Assembly: GCF_002583555.1 (NCBI RefSeq)
Contig: NZ_BEGX01000114.1
Location: 396,997 to 460,996, forward strand
Direction of reading: 5' to 3'
Length of the DNA stretch: 64,000 nt
Source: Pseudonocardia sp. N23
GTDB lineage: Bacteria; Actinomycetota; Actinomycetes; Mycobacteriales; Pseudonocardiaceae
Positions 1-9,058 of the stretch are shown piece by piece (the stretch's first letter is position 1; every line of letters begins with the position of its first letter). The notes under the pieces were generated by a model. That model did not search any database. It was not told the DNA's origin and saw nothing but the letters and a program-made list of their open reading frames with translations. Made by a program: the position numbers and the translations under genes.

Positions 1-26
1 TCCCCGCCGGCGACGGGGCGATACTC

Positions 27-1298
27 CTACGCGCCGACCGCTGACTCGACCGACTCGGCGACGCGGAGGTCGGCGGCGGCGGTCGTGCGGGGCAGCGGCG
101 CGACGCGTGCGTAGACGCCGAGCAGGTTGCGGGCCGAGGTCGACCAGGACAGCTCCCGTTCGACCCGTTCACGACCGAGGGCGCCCATCGTCGCGCGACG
201 TTGCGGGTCGTCGAGCAGGGCGTCGACGTGGGCGGCGAACGCCTTCTCGTCGTTGGCCGGTGCGTAGGCCGCCGCGTCGCCCGCCGACACCTCGGCCTCG
301 ATCAGGTCGAACGACACGAGCGGCTTGCCCATCGCCATGTACTCGACGACCTTGTTCATCGTCGACACGTCGTTGAGCGGGTTGCGCGGGTCCGGCGAGA
401 GGCACACGTCGGCGGTCGACAGGCAGCGCTGCACGAACTCGTCCGGGACCCGACCGGTGAACTCGACGCGGTCGGCCAGCCCGAGCTCGTCGCGCAGGGC
501 GACCATGTCGTCGAAGGCGTCGCCGGAGCCCATGAAGATCGCGTGCACGTCGTCGCGGCCGAACTCGTCGCGCAGGTGGGCCAGCGCCCGAAGTGCGTAG
601 TCGACGCCGTCCTGCGGTCCCATGACGCCGAGGTAGGCGACGAGGTGACGACGGCCGTTGCGCAGGGCGGGGTCGGGCTCGCGGCGGACGAACCGGGAGA
701 GGTCGGGTGCGCTGCGGACGACGACGACGTCCTCGGGGCGCTTGCCACCGCGTTCGATCGCGATCCGGCGGTAGCTCTCGTTGGTGGAGATGACGGCGTC
801 GGCGCTGCGGAAGGTGAGCCGCTCGAACACCCGCACGCCGCGCATGAGGGCCCGGCCCGCGACTCCCCCGCCGCCGTCGGCGAACCGCGACAGGAACAGC
901 TCGGGAACCAGGTCGTGGTGGTCGAAGACGAACCGGGCGCCGCCGGGCTTGAGCGCGAGCGCGACGAGGAACAGCAGGTCGGGCGGGTTGCAGGCCTGCA
1001 CGACCGCGACGGGGGCCTCGCGGCGGACCTTGAGCGCCAACCGCAGGGTGTGCCACATCGCCGACCCGTACTCACGCACGTAGCCGGCCGGTCCGCCGGT
1101 GGCGGCCTCGAGCGGGTAGCGCAGGATGCGGACGCCGTCGATCGTGGCCTCACGCTCCTTGTCCTGCTTGGTCCCCTGCGGGCAGATGACGGTGACGTCG
1201 TAGCCGGCCTCGGTGAGGGCGCGGCTCTCCTGCCACACGCGGCGGTCGAAGGGGACGGACAGGTTCTCGACGAGGATCAGTACCCGGGGTCGGTTCAT
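27..1298 (-). CDS. Family 4 glycosyltransferase (exopolysaccharide cluster)
   Basis: A 423-residue GT4/GT-B enzyme, expected to transfer a sugar from a nucleotide-sugar to a lipid-linked glycan at the cytoplasmic face. The N-terminus (PRVLILVENLSVPFDRRVW) is the WbuB/WfgS-like acceptor domain. The C-terminal donor half carries a Rossmann-type GVMGPQDGVDYALRA stretch (about 225-240) and VVEYMAMGKPLVSFD (about 320-335) at the nucleotide-sugar site. The start ATG overlaps the stop of the upstream double glycosyltransferase (ATGA), so the two are translationally coupled as the last two genes of a four-gene operon. Donor and acceptor cannot be read from the sequence. Confidence 0.9.
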   Translation of the reverse strand: MNRPRVLILVENLSVPFDRRVWQESRALTEAGYDVTVICPQGTKQDKEREATIDGVRILRYPLEAATGGPAGYVREYGSAMWHTLRLALKVRREAPVAVVQACNPPDLLFLVALALKPGGARFVFDHHDLVPELFLSRFADGGGGVAGRALMRGVRVFERLTFRSADAVISTNESYRRIAIERGGKRPEDVVVVRSAPDLSRFVRREPDPALRNGRRHLVAYLGVMGPQDGVDYALRALAHLRDEFGRDDVHAIFMGSGDAFDDMVALRDELGLADRVEFTGRVPDEFVQRCLSTADVCLSPDPRNPLNDVSTMNKVVEYMAMGKPLVSFDLIEAEVSAGDAAAYAPANDEKAFAAHVDALLDDPQRRATMGALGRERVERELSWSTSARNLLGVYARVAPLPRTTAAADLRVAESVESAVGA

Positions 1299-3556
1299 CG
1301 CATGTGCTCCCGCGGTCGTGGGTCACCCGACAGGTCCTCCACCAGCGCGGTGAGGTCGTCGGCGGTGGTCTCGATGCGGTGCTCGCGCACCGCGTGGTCA
1401 TAGGCGGCGGCCCCCATGGCGTCGCGCAGGACGGGGTCGGCGAGGATTCGCCCGATCCGGTCCGCCATCGCGATGTGGTCGCCGATCGGGACGAGATGGC
1501 CGTCCGTCCCGTCGGACACGAGGTCGGCGACCGCCCCGCAGTCGGTGGACACGATCGGCTTCGCCGCGGCCATCGCCTCGAGCAGGACGAGCGGTGCGGC
1601 CTCGTGCGTCGAGCTCAGCGCCGAGACGTCGATGGCCGGGAGGAGCTTGCGCACGTCGCGCCGGACTCCGGTGAAGGTGGTGATGCCCGCGATACCGAGT
1701 CGCCCGGCGAGGGCCTCCAGCTCGGGGCGGCGGGCCCCGTCACCGACGACGACCAGCCGCAGCCGGGGCCGGGACGGGAGCAGCTCGGCGATCGCTGCGA
1801 ACAGGACCTCGTGGGCCTTCTCCGGGTAGAGCCGGGCGACGATCATGACGACCTCGTCGTCGTCGCCGAGGCCGAGCTCGGCGCGGGCCCACGCCCGGTC
1901 GGCTGCGGTCGGGGCGGGACCGATGGTGATGCCGTTGCGCACCACGGCCTCCCGGGTGCGGCGCCACGGCCGCGACCCGACACCCTCCTCGCGGTGCAGG
2001 TACTCGCCCTGGCTCTGCGAGAGCAGGACGAGCGCCTGGGAGAGCGCGAGGGTCTCGACGGTGGAGCGCGGGAGGCAGCGGCCGCCCTGGGCGACGAGGT
2101 CCATGTTGTGGACGGCGACGAGGCTCACGGCGCCGGTCAGCCGCGCGGCGATGCGGCCCAGCAGCAGCGACGCCCGGTGGTGGTGGGTGACGAGGACCGC
2201 GTCGGTACCCGATCTGCGCAGGCCCGAGACGAGCTTCGGGAGGGTGCTCAGATCGTAGCGCCCGTTGCGTTCGAGGACCTCGACCTCGGCCCCGGCGGCA
2301 CGGAAGTCGTCGGCGAGGGCGCCCCCGTCGCGCAGGCAGACCAACCGCGCGCGGACCCGGGCCGGGTCGAGGTGGCGCACCGTCTCGAGCAGCACGATCT
2401 CGGCGCCGCCGAAACCGGTCCGGTCCAGGACGACGGTGAGGACCAGCGGCCGGGACGGCGCGGCGGCGGCGCGAACGGTGGGCTCGCGGCCGGTCACCCG
2501 GCGGTAGAGGGCGTCGAGGCGAGCGACGACGACGTCGACGTCGAAACGGTCGCGGACGGCGGCGAGCGCGGCCGCGCCCATCGCGGTGCGACGGGCGTCG
2601 TCGGTGACGACGTCGCGCAGCGCGTCGGTGAGGGCCTCCCGGTCGTCGCGCGGGACGAGTATCCCCTGTTCGGGGCCGACCAGGTCGGGGATGCCGCCGA
2701 CGTCGGTGGCGACGACGGCGAGCCCGTGGGCCATCGCCTCGAGCACCGCCATCGGCTGGCCCTCCGCCCGTGAGGGCAGCGCGAGGACGGCCGCGGACGC
2801 GAGCAGGTCGGCAACGGCTCCGGGCCGGATCCAGTCGGTGACCTCGACGCTGTCGCCGATGCCGAGCTCGGTGACGGCGGCACGGGCACGGTCGACCTCG
2901 CCGGCACCGGCGATCGTGAGCCGGGCCGTGGCGGGCGGCAGCTCCGCGGTGAGCTTCGCCCACGCGTCGAGGAGCACGAAGGTGCCCTTGGCGTCGCTGA
3001 CGTCGCCGACGGCGACGACGTGCACGCCGCCGGTTCCGGCGGTCCGGCTCGGCTGCTCGGGGATCCGGACGGCGTTGGGCACCACCAGGATCCGGGCGCG
3101 CGGTGCGACCTCGCCGAGCCGGGCGGCCCAGCGGTCGCCGAGCGCGACGACAGTGTCGGCGGTGTGCAGCGTGGCGCGGATGACCGCGCGGGCAGGCGCC
3201 GGGCAGCGGTCGTGGAACCTGACGAACTCTCCGCCGTGGACGTGCAGGACGACGGGGACGCGCGCGGCACGCGCGATCCAGGTCAGCGACGCCTTGCGGA
3301 CGAAGCTGCCGTAGGAGGCGGTGTGCAGGTGCACGGCGGCCGGCCGGCGCACCAGGGCCGCGCACACCCGGACGAGCCCGGTGCCGAAGGTGGCGATCCG
3401 GGCGGCGGTGCTGCCGTCGCGGTGGGTGGTGACGTGCCGGACGTCCCAGTCGCGCCAGAGCGTGGTGGACCGCATCGTACGGACGTAGGCGCCGATTCCG
3501 CCGCGGGTCTCCGGCGACGTCGAGACCCACAGCACACGGGGTCGGGAGCGGGTCAT
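1295..3556 (-). CDS. Fused tandem GT4-GT4 glycosyltransferase
   Basis: A 753-residue protein with two complete GT-B glycosyltransferase units in one chain. Unit 1 (about 1-365) begins RPRVLWVSTSPETRGGIGAYV and has its donor-site segment LEAMAHGLAVVATDVGG near 271-287. Unit 2 (about 385-753) begins LTVVLDRTGFGGAEIVLLET and has LLEAMAAAKPIVSTDCG near 660. The ATG overlaps the stop of the O-antigen-ligase-like gene by 4 bp, which fixes the start, although the same frame stays open far upstream. It probably adds two consecutive sugars of a repeat unit. That role is inference; the two-domain structure is seen directly. Confidence 0.9.
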   Translation of the reverse strand: MTRSRPRVLWVSTSPETRGGIGAYVRTMRSTTLWRDWDVRHVTTHRDGSTAARIATFGTGLVRVCAALVRRPAAVHLHTASYGSFVRKASLTWIARAARVPVVLHVHGGEFVRFHDRCPAPARAVIRATLHTADTVVALGDRWAARLGEVAPRARILVVPNAVRIPEQPSRTAGTGGVHVVAVGDVSDAKGTFVLLDAWAKLTAELPPATARLTIAGAGEVDRARAAVTELGIGDSVEVTDWIRPGAVADLLASAAVLALPSRAEGQPMAVLEAMAHGLAVVATDVGGIPDLVGPEQGILVPRDDREALTDALRDVVTDDARRTAMGAAALAAVRDRFDVDVVVARLDALYRRVTGREPTVRAAAAPSRPLVLTVVLDRTGFGGAEIVLLETVRHLDPARVRARLVCLRDGGALADDFRAAGAEVEVLERNGRYDLSTLPKLVSGLRRSGTDAVLVTHHHRASLLLGRIAARLTGAVSLVAVHNMDLVAQGGRCLPRSTVETLALSQALVLLSQSQGEYLHREEGVGSRPWRRTREAVVRNGITIGPAPTAADRAWARAELGLGDDDEVVMIVARLYPEKAHEVLFAAIAELLPSRPRLRLVVVGDGARRPELEALAGRLGIAGITTFTGVRRDVRKLLPAIDVSALSSTHEAAPLVLLEAMAAAKPIVSTDCGAVADLVSDGTDGHLVPIGDHIAMADRIGRILADPVLRDAMGAAAYDHAVREHRIETTADDLTALVEDLSGDPRPREHMR

Positions 3557-5016
3557 GCGACAGCCTCCTGGAGTTCCCGCCGACGTGTGGCGACGGGCGT
3601 CGGCACCGCCCCTCGGGGTGGACCGGTGATGCGGTCGGCGATACCGGCCACCGCGCCGAGCAGGACCATGACGATCGTGATCGGGTAGTCGTAGAAGCGG
3701 AGGTCGACGGTGATCCCCGCGATGACGAGGGTCAGGTAGGCGCCGCCCGCGACCAGGACCAGGCCGCGGCCGGTCAGCCCGTCGACGGGCAGCCTGCGCC
3801 AGGCCCGGACGATCCCGACCATCAGCGCGACGTTGACGAGCAGCCACAGCGCGAGGCCCGGCAGCCCCAGCTCGGCGGCGATGCCCAGCTCGTTGAGGTG
3901 CGAGGACAGCCCGTAGCCCCGCAGCCACGGGATGTCGCTCGACCACTGCTGGTGGTGGTAGGTGTTGACGACGGAGAAGCGCGCGATGCCCCAGCCGAAG
4001 ACGGGCTTCTCCCGGATCGCCCACAGCGACGTCTCGATGATGTTGAGCCGGTCGTCGACCTCGTTGGCCGATCCGACGCCGCCGTCGGCGCGGTCGGAGG
4101 AGATGAACGTCGACCAGTTCGCTGCGATGGCGACGGCGCAGACGCCGAACGTCAGCAGGTAGCCGGCACGGGACCGGGTCGGCATGACGATGCCGACGAC
4201 GAGGATCACGGCGAACGCCAGCCAGATCGCGCGGGTGTGGGTGAGGAAGACCCCGTACCCGCAGCCGGCCGCGAGCAGCACGAGCGCCACCTTCGTCGTG
4301 CGGCGCATGACGTGGGAGACCATGAACAGCGCGGCGCAGAAGCCCAGGACGAGCACGAGGCCGTTGACGACGGGCTGGTTGAACACGCCGACGGCGCGGC
4401 CCTCCCAGCCGGGGCTGGTGACGATGTAGCTCGGCCACACGAGCGCCGTCGGACCGTAGAACTGCATGTGGCTGACGGCGACCGAGTAGGCGGCGAGGGC
4501 GAGGACGAGCCACATGACGGCGCGGATCGCGGCCTCGGTGACCACCACGGTGCGGGCCACGACGTAGAGCACGAACGGCATGACGACCGCGATGAGGATG
4601 AAGCGCGTGACCGGGACCGTCTGGCTGATCAGGGGGACGACGGCCTCGTACTGGTGCGGGGCGATCGCGGACCCGACGTTCCACAGGACGTAGGCGATCA
4701 TCGCGTACTCGACGAGGCCGAACCGCGGGATGCGGACGCGGCGCAGCGCGACGCCGAGGCAGATCGCGAGGATCACCCCGACGAAGGCGGGCAGGAGCAG
4801 GTCGACGGGGAACTTGCCGGTCAGGGCGAGCCTGAAGAACTGTGAGACCAGGAACAGCACGATCGCGAGCACCGGGTTGCCGAGGCCGCCGGCGCACAGC
4901 GCGGCGCCGACCCCGGCGGCCAGGATGAGCAGGCCGCCACGGTCGGGTGCAACGACCCCGATCGCGGCGACGAGGATGACCACCGTCGCGACGACGGCGA
5001 TCGTCAACCGGTTCAT
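3553..5016 (-). CDS. O-antigen ligase/polymerase-like membrane protein (Wzy/WaaL type)
   Basis: A polytopic membrane protein of 487 residues with roughly a dozen hydrophobic segments, starting with a transmembrane helix after MNRLTI. The signature of the O-antigen ligase superfamily is visible: a large periplasmic loop after LTHTRAIWLAFAVILVVGIV, then GWGIARFSVVNTYHHQQW and SSHLNELGIAAELGLPGLAL, the usual H-x-N/E-L-G-x-x-G-L arrangement. Such proteins polymerise or ligate undecaprenyl-linked glycan outside the membrane. It sits between the Wzz-like protein and the double glycosyltransferase, with 4-bp overlaps on both sides, which supports a polymerase role in the same pathway. Confidence 0.85.
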   Translation of the reverse strand: MNRLTIAVVATVVILVAAIGVVAPDRGGLLILAAGVGAALCAGGLGNPVLAIVLFLVSQFFRLALTGKFPVDLLLPAFVGVILAICLGVALRRVRIPRFGLVEYAMIAYVLWNVGSAIAPHQYEAVVPLISQTVPVTRFILIAVVMPFVLYVVARTVVVTEAAIRAVMWLVLALAAYSVAVSHMQFYGPTALVWPSYIVTSPGWEGRAVGVFNQPVVNGLVLVLGFCAALFMVSHVMRRTTKVALVLLAAGCGYGVFLTHTRAIWLAFAVILVVGIVMPTRSRAGYLLTFGVCAVAIAANWSTFISSDRADGGVGSANEVDDRLNIIETSLWAIREKPVFGWGIARFSVVNTYHHQQWSSDIPWLRGYGLSSHLNELGIAAELGLPGLALWLLVNVALMVGIVRAWRRLPVDGLTGRGLVLVAGGAYLTLVIAGITVDLRFYDYPITIVMVLLGAVAGIADRITGPPRGAVPTPVATRRRELQEAVA

Positions 5017-6668
5017 CGGCGCACGCCGGCGTCTTCCGGCTGGGTGCGACGCCCGGTGTCGGCGGCCCTGCCGGCACCCGGGTCGACGGCGAGGTCGGCC
5101 GGTGCCTCGACCCGCGATCGCTGAGTCGGGGTGACCGCCTGCACCCGGACGGTGTCGGCGGTCATGTTGGCGGCCGCGTCGGTCGCGGCGCGGTCCTCGG
5201 CCGCCGGTTCGGCGACCGTGTCACCACTCGTCACCGCACGGTTGCCGCCGGTGATCCCACCGGTCGAGTCGTTCGTCGCCGCAGGGTCGGCAGGGCGGCC
5301 GTCGGAGTGGGGCGGACCCACCAGCACGACCCCGAGCGGATCGACGTCGACCTGCGCCAGCAGGTCCAGCGCGGCGCGGGCGTCGCGCAGGTGGGTCCCG
5401 TCCTTCTCCACGACGAGGACGGTGGTGTCGGCGGCGGCGCAGATGGTCTGCCCCTCGGCCGCCTCGAGGAGCGGTACGACGGCGACGACGACGACGTCGA
5501 CCCGAGACGTGGCCGCTTCCATCACGGCGTTCCACCGGGGCGCGGTGAAGACGGCGAACGGGTCGTCCTCGCGGCAGCCGGCGGGCAGCTCGTCGAACGC
5601 GCCGTCGCGGCCCGCGACGATCGCATCGTCGAGGAGTGCGGGCGGTGCGGAGGCGAGGACGTCGACGACTCCCGGCAGCGCGGCGTCGTCGACCGACGAG
5701 GCGAGCGGATCGGTGTGCACGAGCAGGGTTCGCTCCCCCTGCGCGGCCCGGAACCGGGCGAGCGCGGTCGCGACGTCGGTCGTGCCGGCGTTGCGGGTGG
5801 CGGAGACGACGGCGACGACGATCGGACGCTTGGGCGAGGACGCGACGAGGTTGGACAGCCGCTTGTACTGCTGGGTGCGCTCGTGGCGGGCGCGCACGGA
5901 GCGACCGGTGGCGATCGTGCCGAGCGGGGTGACGCCGAGCCGGTCGCGGACGTCGCTCTCGGTCTCGACACGGTTGCGCGCGTAGGCGAGCCCGATCGCG
6001 GCGAGGCAGCCGAGGATGAGACCACCGACGAGCGCGAGACCCGCGCTGGTCACGAGCCCTGAGGCGCTGGCGGAGACGCCGCTGGCGAGCTGGAGGTCCT
6101 GGAGCTGGTTGCTGCTGTCGGACTGGATGTCGTTGATGCGGCCCTGCAGGTCGGTGATGGCGCGCGTCGCGAGATCGGCGGCCTGCGGGGTGGTGTCGCG
6201 GGTCGAGAGGATCGCGGTCTGCTTGTCGATCTCCTGCTGGATGGTGTCGACGCGGGCGTCGCGGTCACGCTTGAGGCCTGCGTTGACGTCGTCGCGGAAC
6301 GCGGACGCGGCGGCGGGTGCGAGCCGGGCGACGTCGTCGGCGTTCTTCCCGGAGGCCTCGATGTAGATGATCGGGCTCGCGGCGGCGGTGCGGGCGGCGA
6401 GCGTCACGCCGGCGGGCGCCGAGGACTGCTCGCGGACCTGCGACAGGTACGACGCGTCGTTGAACATGTCGATGTAGCCGGAGGCGAGGACCGCGTCCTG
6501 GTCGGGAGAGCGCCCGGTCGAGCTGATCCCCAGCGTCGCGCGTGCGGTGTAGGTGGTGCCCGCGTTCAGCGACGACCACACCGAACCCGCAACGGCGATC
6601 AGCGTGATGAGCAGGACGAGCCATGCCCGCCTGCGAATCCGTTCGCCATGAGCCCGTAGCGGCGTCAT
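5013..6668 (-). CDS. Wzz/Wzc-like chain-length protein with degenerate kinase domain
   Basis: A 551-residue protein with the layout of actinobacterial polysaccharide co-polymerases: transmembrane helix 1 (about 15-35), an extracytoplasmic coiled-coil-rich Wzz loop (about 36-200), helix 2 (about 205-229), then a cytoplasmic CpsD/BY-kinase-like domain (about 260-450) and a disordered tail. The Walker A position reads SATRNAGTTDVATALA (about 289-304), lacking the invariant lysine, and the C-terminus has no tyrosine cluster, so tyrosine-kinase activity is doubtful. It heads a leftward operon with a GAGAGG Shine-Dalgarno before its ATG. It probably sets glycan chain length for the downstream polymerase. 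Confidence 0.85.
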   Translation of the reverse strand: MTPLRAHGERIRRRAWLVLLITLIAVAGSVWSSLNAGTTYTARATLGISSTGRSPDQDAVLASGYIDMFNDASYLSQVREQSSAPAGVTLAARTAAASPIIYIEASGKNADDVARLAPAAASAFRDDVNAGLKRDRDARVDTIQQEIDKQTAILSTRDTTPQAADLATRAITDLQGRINDIQSDSSNQLQDLQLASGVSASASGLVTSAGLALVGGLILGCLAAIGLAYARNRVETESDVRDRLGVTPLGTIATGRSVRARHERTQQYKRLSNLVASSPKRPIVVAVVSATRNAGTTDVATALARFRAAQGERTLLVHTDPLASSVDDAALPGVVDVLASAPPALLDDAIVAGRDGAFDELPAGCREDDPFAVFTAPRWNAVMEAATSRVDVVVVAVVPLLEAAEGQTICAAADTTVLVVEKDGTHLRDARAALDLLAQVDVDPLGVVLVGPPHSDGRPADPAATNDSTGGITGGNRAVTSGDTVAEPAAEDRAATDAAANMTADTVRVQAVTPTQRSRVEAPADLAVDPGAGRAADTGRRTQPEDAGVRR

Positions 6669-6927
6669 CGGAGACCCTCTCGTACACGACCCGGCGACAC
6701 CCGGGTTCCGTCGCGACGCGCAGTCGTCGGCCTCGGGTACGAGGCAGGCTCTCAGGCGCCCTTCCTTTACTCTGTTGCTCGCCTTGGGCCGGAGATCGTT
6801 ACCTGCGGTGGCGATATTCTCGACACCGAAGCATTGTTATCTCGAACGGAGTAACGCAAACCTCGCAGAATCCGACTCTGTGTGACGAGTCGCGGCTTCG
6901 CCGGGACAAGGAACCTTGAGGAGCACG
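6669..6927. promoter_or_regulatory. Divergent intergenic region of the polysaccharide operon and GNAT gene
   Basis: A 259-bp spacer, clearly richer in A/T than its flanks around 6765-6860. It must carry the promoter of the leftward wzz-like operon and probably that of the rightward GNAT gene. No single -10/-35 pair stands out enough to place. The rightward gene has a strong AGGAG at 6919-6923. Confidence 0.45.
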
Positions 6928-7674
6928 ATGGACGTCCGGGTCGCCGCGGAGGTCGCTCGCTTCCATCTGCGGCCGCTGCGCCGGGCGGCGGGACGCGCGG
7001 TCCGGCGCGAGTCCCGGTCCCTGTGGGGCGCCACCGCCGGGCCGATGCACCTCGGCGGGCACGCCGTCCTGTTGCGCCGGCCGCGGCTGGACGACGCCGA
7101 GCAGTGGCGGGCCGTCCGGCTGCGCGAGCAGGCCCGGATCGAGCGGTTCTGGGCTACTGCGGGGACCCCCTGGGACGCACGGCATTCCGTCGAGTCCTGG
7201 GTCTCGACCGTGCTGATGATGCGCGGCCTCGCCCGCGCCGGCCGGGCCCTGCCGTTCGTGGCGGAGGTGGACGGGCGCTTCGCGGGCGAGGTCGTGTTCA
7301 CCGCGATCGACCGAGGCACCGGCACCACCGAGGCCGGGGTCTGGTTCGACCCGGCCCTGCTGCGCACCGGCGTCTTCGAACTCGCCCCCGCGATGGGCTT
7401 CGACCACGTCGCCGACGAGCTCGGCCTGCGCCGGATCACGGCACCGATCGCGACGACCAACCTCGCCGCCGGCCGCGCCGCGCGGCGCCTGGGCTTCCGG
7501 CCGGAGATGCGCGTCCCCGGCTACATGGACGTCGGCGGGGAACGCCGCGACCACGACCTCTACGCGCTCACCACCGACGACCGGCCCGAGGGCGGGTTCG
7601 CCGCAGCGGTCCTGCGGCGCTGGACCGCCACGACTGCAGTGTCGTCCCGGAGGACCGTCACCGCGGGCGGCTGA
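6928..7674 (+). CDS. GNAT family N-acetyltransferase (RimJ/RimL type)
   Basis: A 248-residue protein with an acetyl-CoA-dependent GNAT fold from about residue 45: LRRPRLDDAEQWRAVR opens the domain, PFVAEVDGRFAGEVVF forms the central strands, and APIATTNLAAGRAARRLGF is the typical motif before the C-terminal strand, as in ribosomal-protein alanine acetyltransferases. The start is the ATG preceded by AGGAG four bases upstream; an in-frame TTG 12 bp earlier lies within that ribosome-binding site and is unlikely. It lies alone on the plus strand inside a minus-strand polysaccharide cluster, so it may acetylate a glycan precursor or be an unrelated insertion. The substrate is unknown. Confidence 0.85.
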   Translation: MDVRVAAEVARFHLRPLRRAAGRAVRRESRSLWGATAGPMHLGGHAVLLRRPRLDDAEQWRAVRLREQARIERFWATAGTPWDARHSVESWVSTVLMMRGLARAGRALPFVAEVDGRFAGEVVFTAIDRGTGTTEAGVWFDPALLRTGVFELAPAMGFDHVADELGLRRITAPIATTNLAAGRAARRLGFRPEMRVPGYMDVGGERRDHDLYALTTDDRPEGGFAAAVLRRWTATTAVSSRRTVTAGG

Positions 7675-7686
7675 CCCCACCCCGCG

Positions 7687-9039
7687 TCAGCGCGGGTCGA
7701 GCCTGCGAGGCTCGGCGCGGGCGCGATGCCCGGGCGCGACCGGGGCACCCCTCAGGTGGTCCTCCGGACGGCCGCTCTCCAGCGCACGCCGGTAGCGCCC
7801 CAGCAGGCTCTCGACGGCCTCGACCGTCTGGGTGACATCGCAGTCGGTGTGGGCGGCGGAGACGACGAAGGACTGCCCGAGCACACCACCGCGGAGCAGC
7901 CCGTCGAGGAACAGCGTGCGCATGACCTGCGACGGCCGCCCGTCCGCGTCGCACGTACGGAACACCGCGCACGACGGACGGCCGACGACCGAGACGTGGT
8001 CGGCGAGACCTGCCCGCGCGACGACCTCGGTCACACCGGCGGCCAGCGCGGCGCCCTGCCGTTCCATCGCCCTGATCGGGTCGGTCTCCCGGTAGGCGCG
8101 GACGACGGCGCGGAACGCGGCGAGGCCGGTCGTCTCCGCGCCGTGCGTGCTCGACAGCACGAACACCCGGTCCGCCGGGGCCCGCAGCCCACCCAGCTCC
8201 ATGAGCTCCCGGCGACCGGCGAGCGCCGACACCGAGAAGCCGTTGCCCATCGCCTTGCCCCACGCGGAGAGGTCCGGGACGACCCCGTAGACGGCCTGCG
8301 CTCCCCCGAGCGCCCAGCGGAAACCGGTGATCGTCTCGTCGAACACCAGCACGACGCCGTGGCGGTCGCACAGGGCGCGCACGCCCTCGAGGTAGCCCGG
8401 CGCCGGCTCGGCCGTGGCGGTCGCGGCCTCGAGCACGACGCACGCGATGCGCCGGCCTTCCTCGTCGAGCAGGGCCTCCAAGCCGGGGAGGTCGTTGAAG
8501 GCGAAGCCGCGCAACAGGTCGTGGGCCGAGCGTGGCACGCCGGCATTCATCGGCAGCGTCGCGACGAACCAGTCCTGCCCGCTGAAGAACGGCTGGTCGT
8601 GGCAGTAGGCCACGAGGTCGCGACCGGTCGCGGCACGGGCCAGCCGCACCGCCGTCGACGTTGCGTCCGAGGCGTTCTTGGTGAACTTGACCATGTCCGC
8701 GCCGGGCACCACCGAGAGGAAGTCCTCGGCCGCGAGCAGCTCGATCTCGGTGGGCCGGGTGAACGACACACCGTCGGACAGCGTGGCGCGCACGGCCTCC
8801 ACGACGGGCTCGTAGCCGTGCCCGAGGGTCACCGCCCGCATACCCATGCCGTACTCGACGAACTCGTTGCCGTCGACGTCCCAGACCCGCGCGCCCTTGC
8901 CGCGGACGAGCACGGGCGCCATGCCCACCGGGTACTGGTCCGACGCCTTCGCCATCGTGTGGGCGCCGCCGGGGACGAGATCGTGCAGTCGCGTCTGGAG
9001 CTCGGTGGAGCGGGTGAAGGGAATGTCGAACACGCTCAT
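7687..9039 (-). CDS. Class III PLP aminotransferase, glutamate-1-semialdehyde aminomutase-like
   Basis: A 450-residue PLP enzyme of the class III (ornithine/GSA) family. The PLP-aspartate motif VLVFDETITGFRWALGG (about 208-225) and the Schiff-base lysine in SAWGKAMGNGFSVSALAG (about 240-258) are intact. The closest recognisable fold is glutamate-1-semialdehyde 2,1-aminomutase. Its place between the sugar-1-phosphate transferase and the other glycan genes suggests a sugar or small-molecule amination step rather than haem synthesis. A GTG directly precedes the ATG, and no clear ribosome-binding site separates the two. It is 19 bp downstream of the glycosylphosphotransferase gene, so the two are probably co-transcribed. 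Confidence 0.8.
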   Translation of the reverse strand: MSVFDIPFTRSTELQTRLHDLVPGGAHTMAKASDQYPVGMAPVLVRGKGARVWDVDGNEFVEYGMGMRAVTLGHGYEPVVEAVRATLSDGVSFTRPTEIELLAAEDFLSVVPGADMVKFTKNASDATSTAVRLARAATGRDLVAYCHDQPFFSGQDWFVATLPMNAGVPRSAHDLLRGFAFNDLPGLEALLDEEGRRIACVVLEAATATAEPAPGYLEGVRALCDRHGVVLVFDETITGFRWALGGAQAVYGVVPDLSAWGKAMGNGFSVSALAGRRELMELGGLRAPADRVFVLSSTHGAETTGLAAFRAVVRAYRETDPIRAMERQGAALAAGVTEVVARAGLADHVSVVGRPSCAVFRTCDADGRPSQVMRTLFLDGLLRGGVLGQSFVVSAAHTDCDVTQTVEAVESLLGRYRRALESGRPEDHLRGAPVAPGHRARAEPRRLDPR

Positions 9040-9058
9040 CACTGTCGGCCGCTACTGG

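Noticed and set aside
1295-5077. A 1260-codon open frame on the minus strand
   Set aside because: Only its 3' part (1295-3556) is the double glycosyltransferase. The upstream part is Arg/Pro-rich and lies on the O-antigen-ligase-like gene in another frame.
7687-9039. Calling the class III aminotransferase hemL
   Set aside because: The family fits, but it sits inside a polysaccharide cluster with no haem genes nearby, so a housekeeping haem role is not supported.
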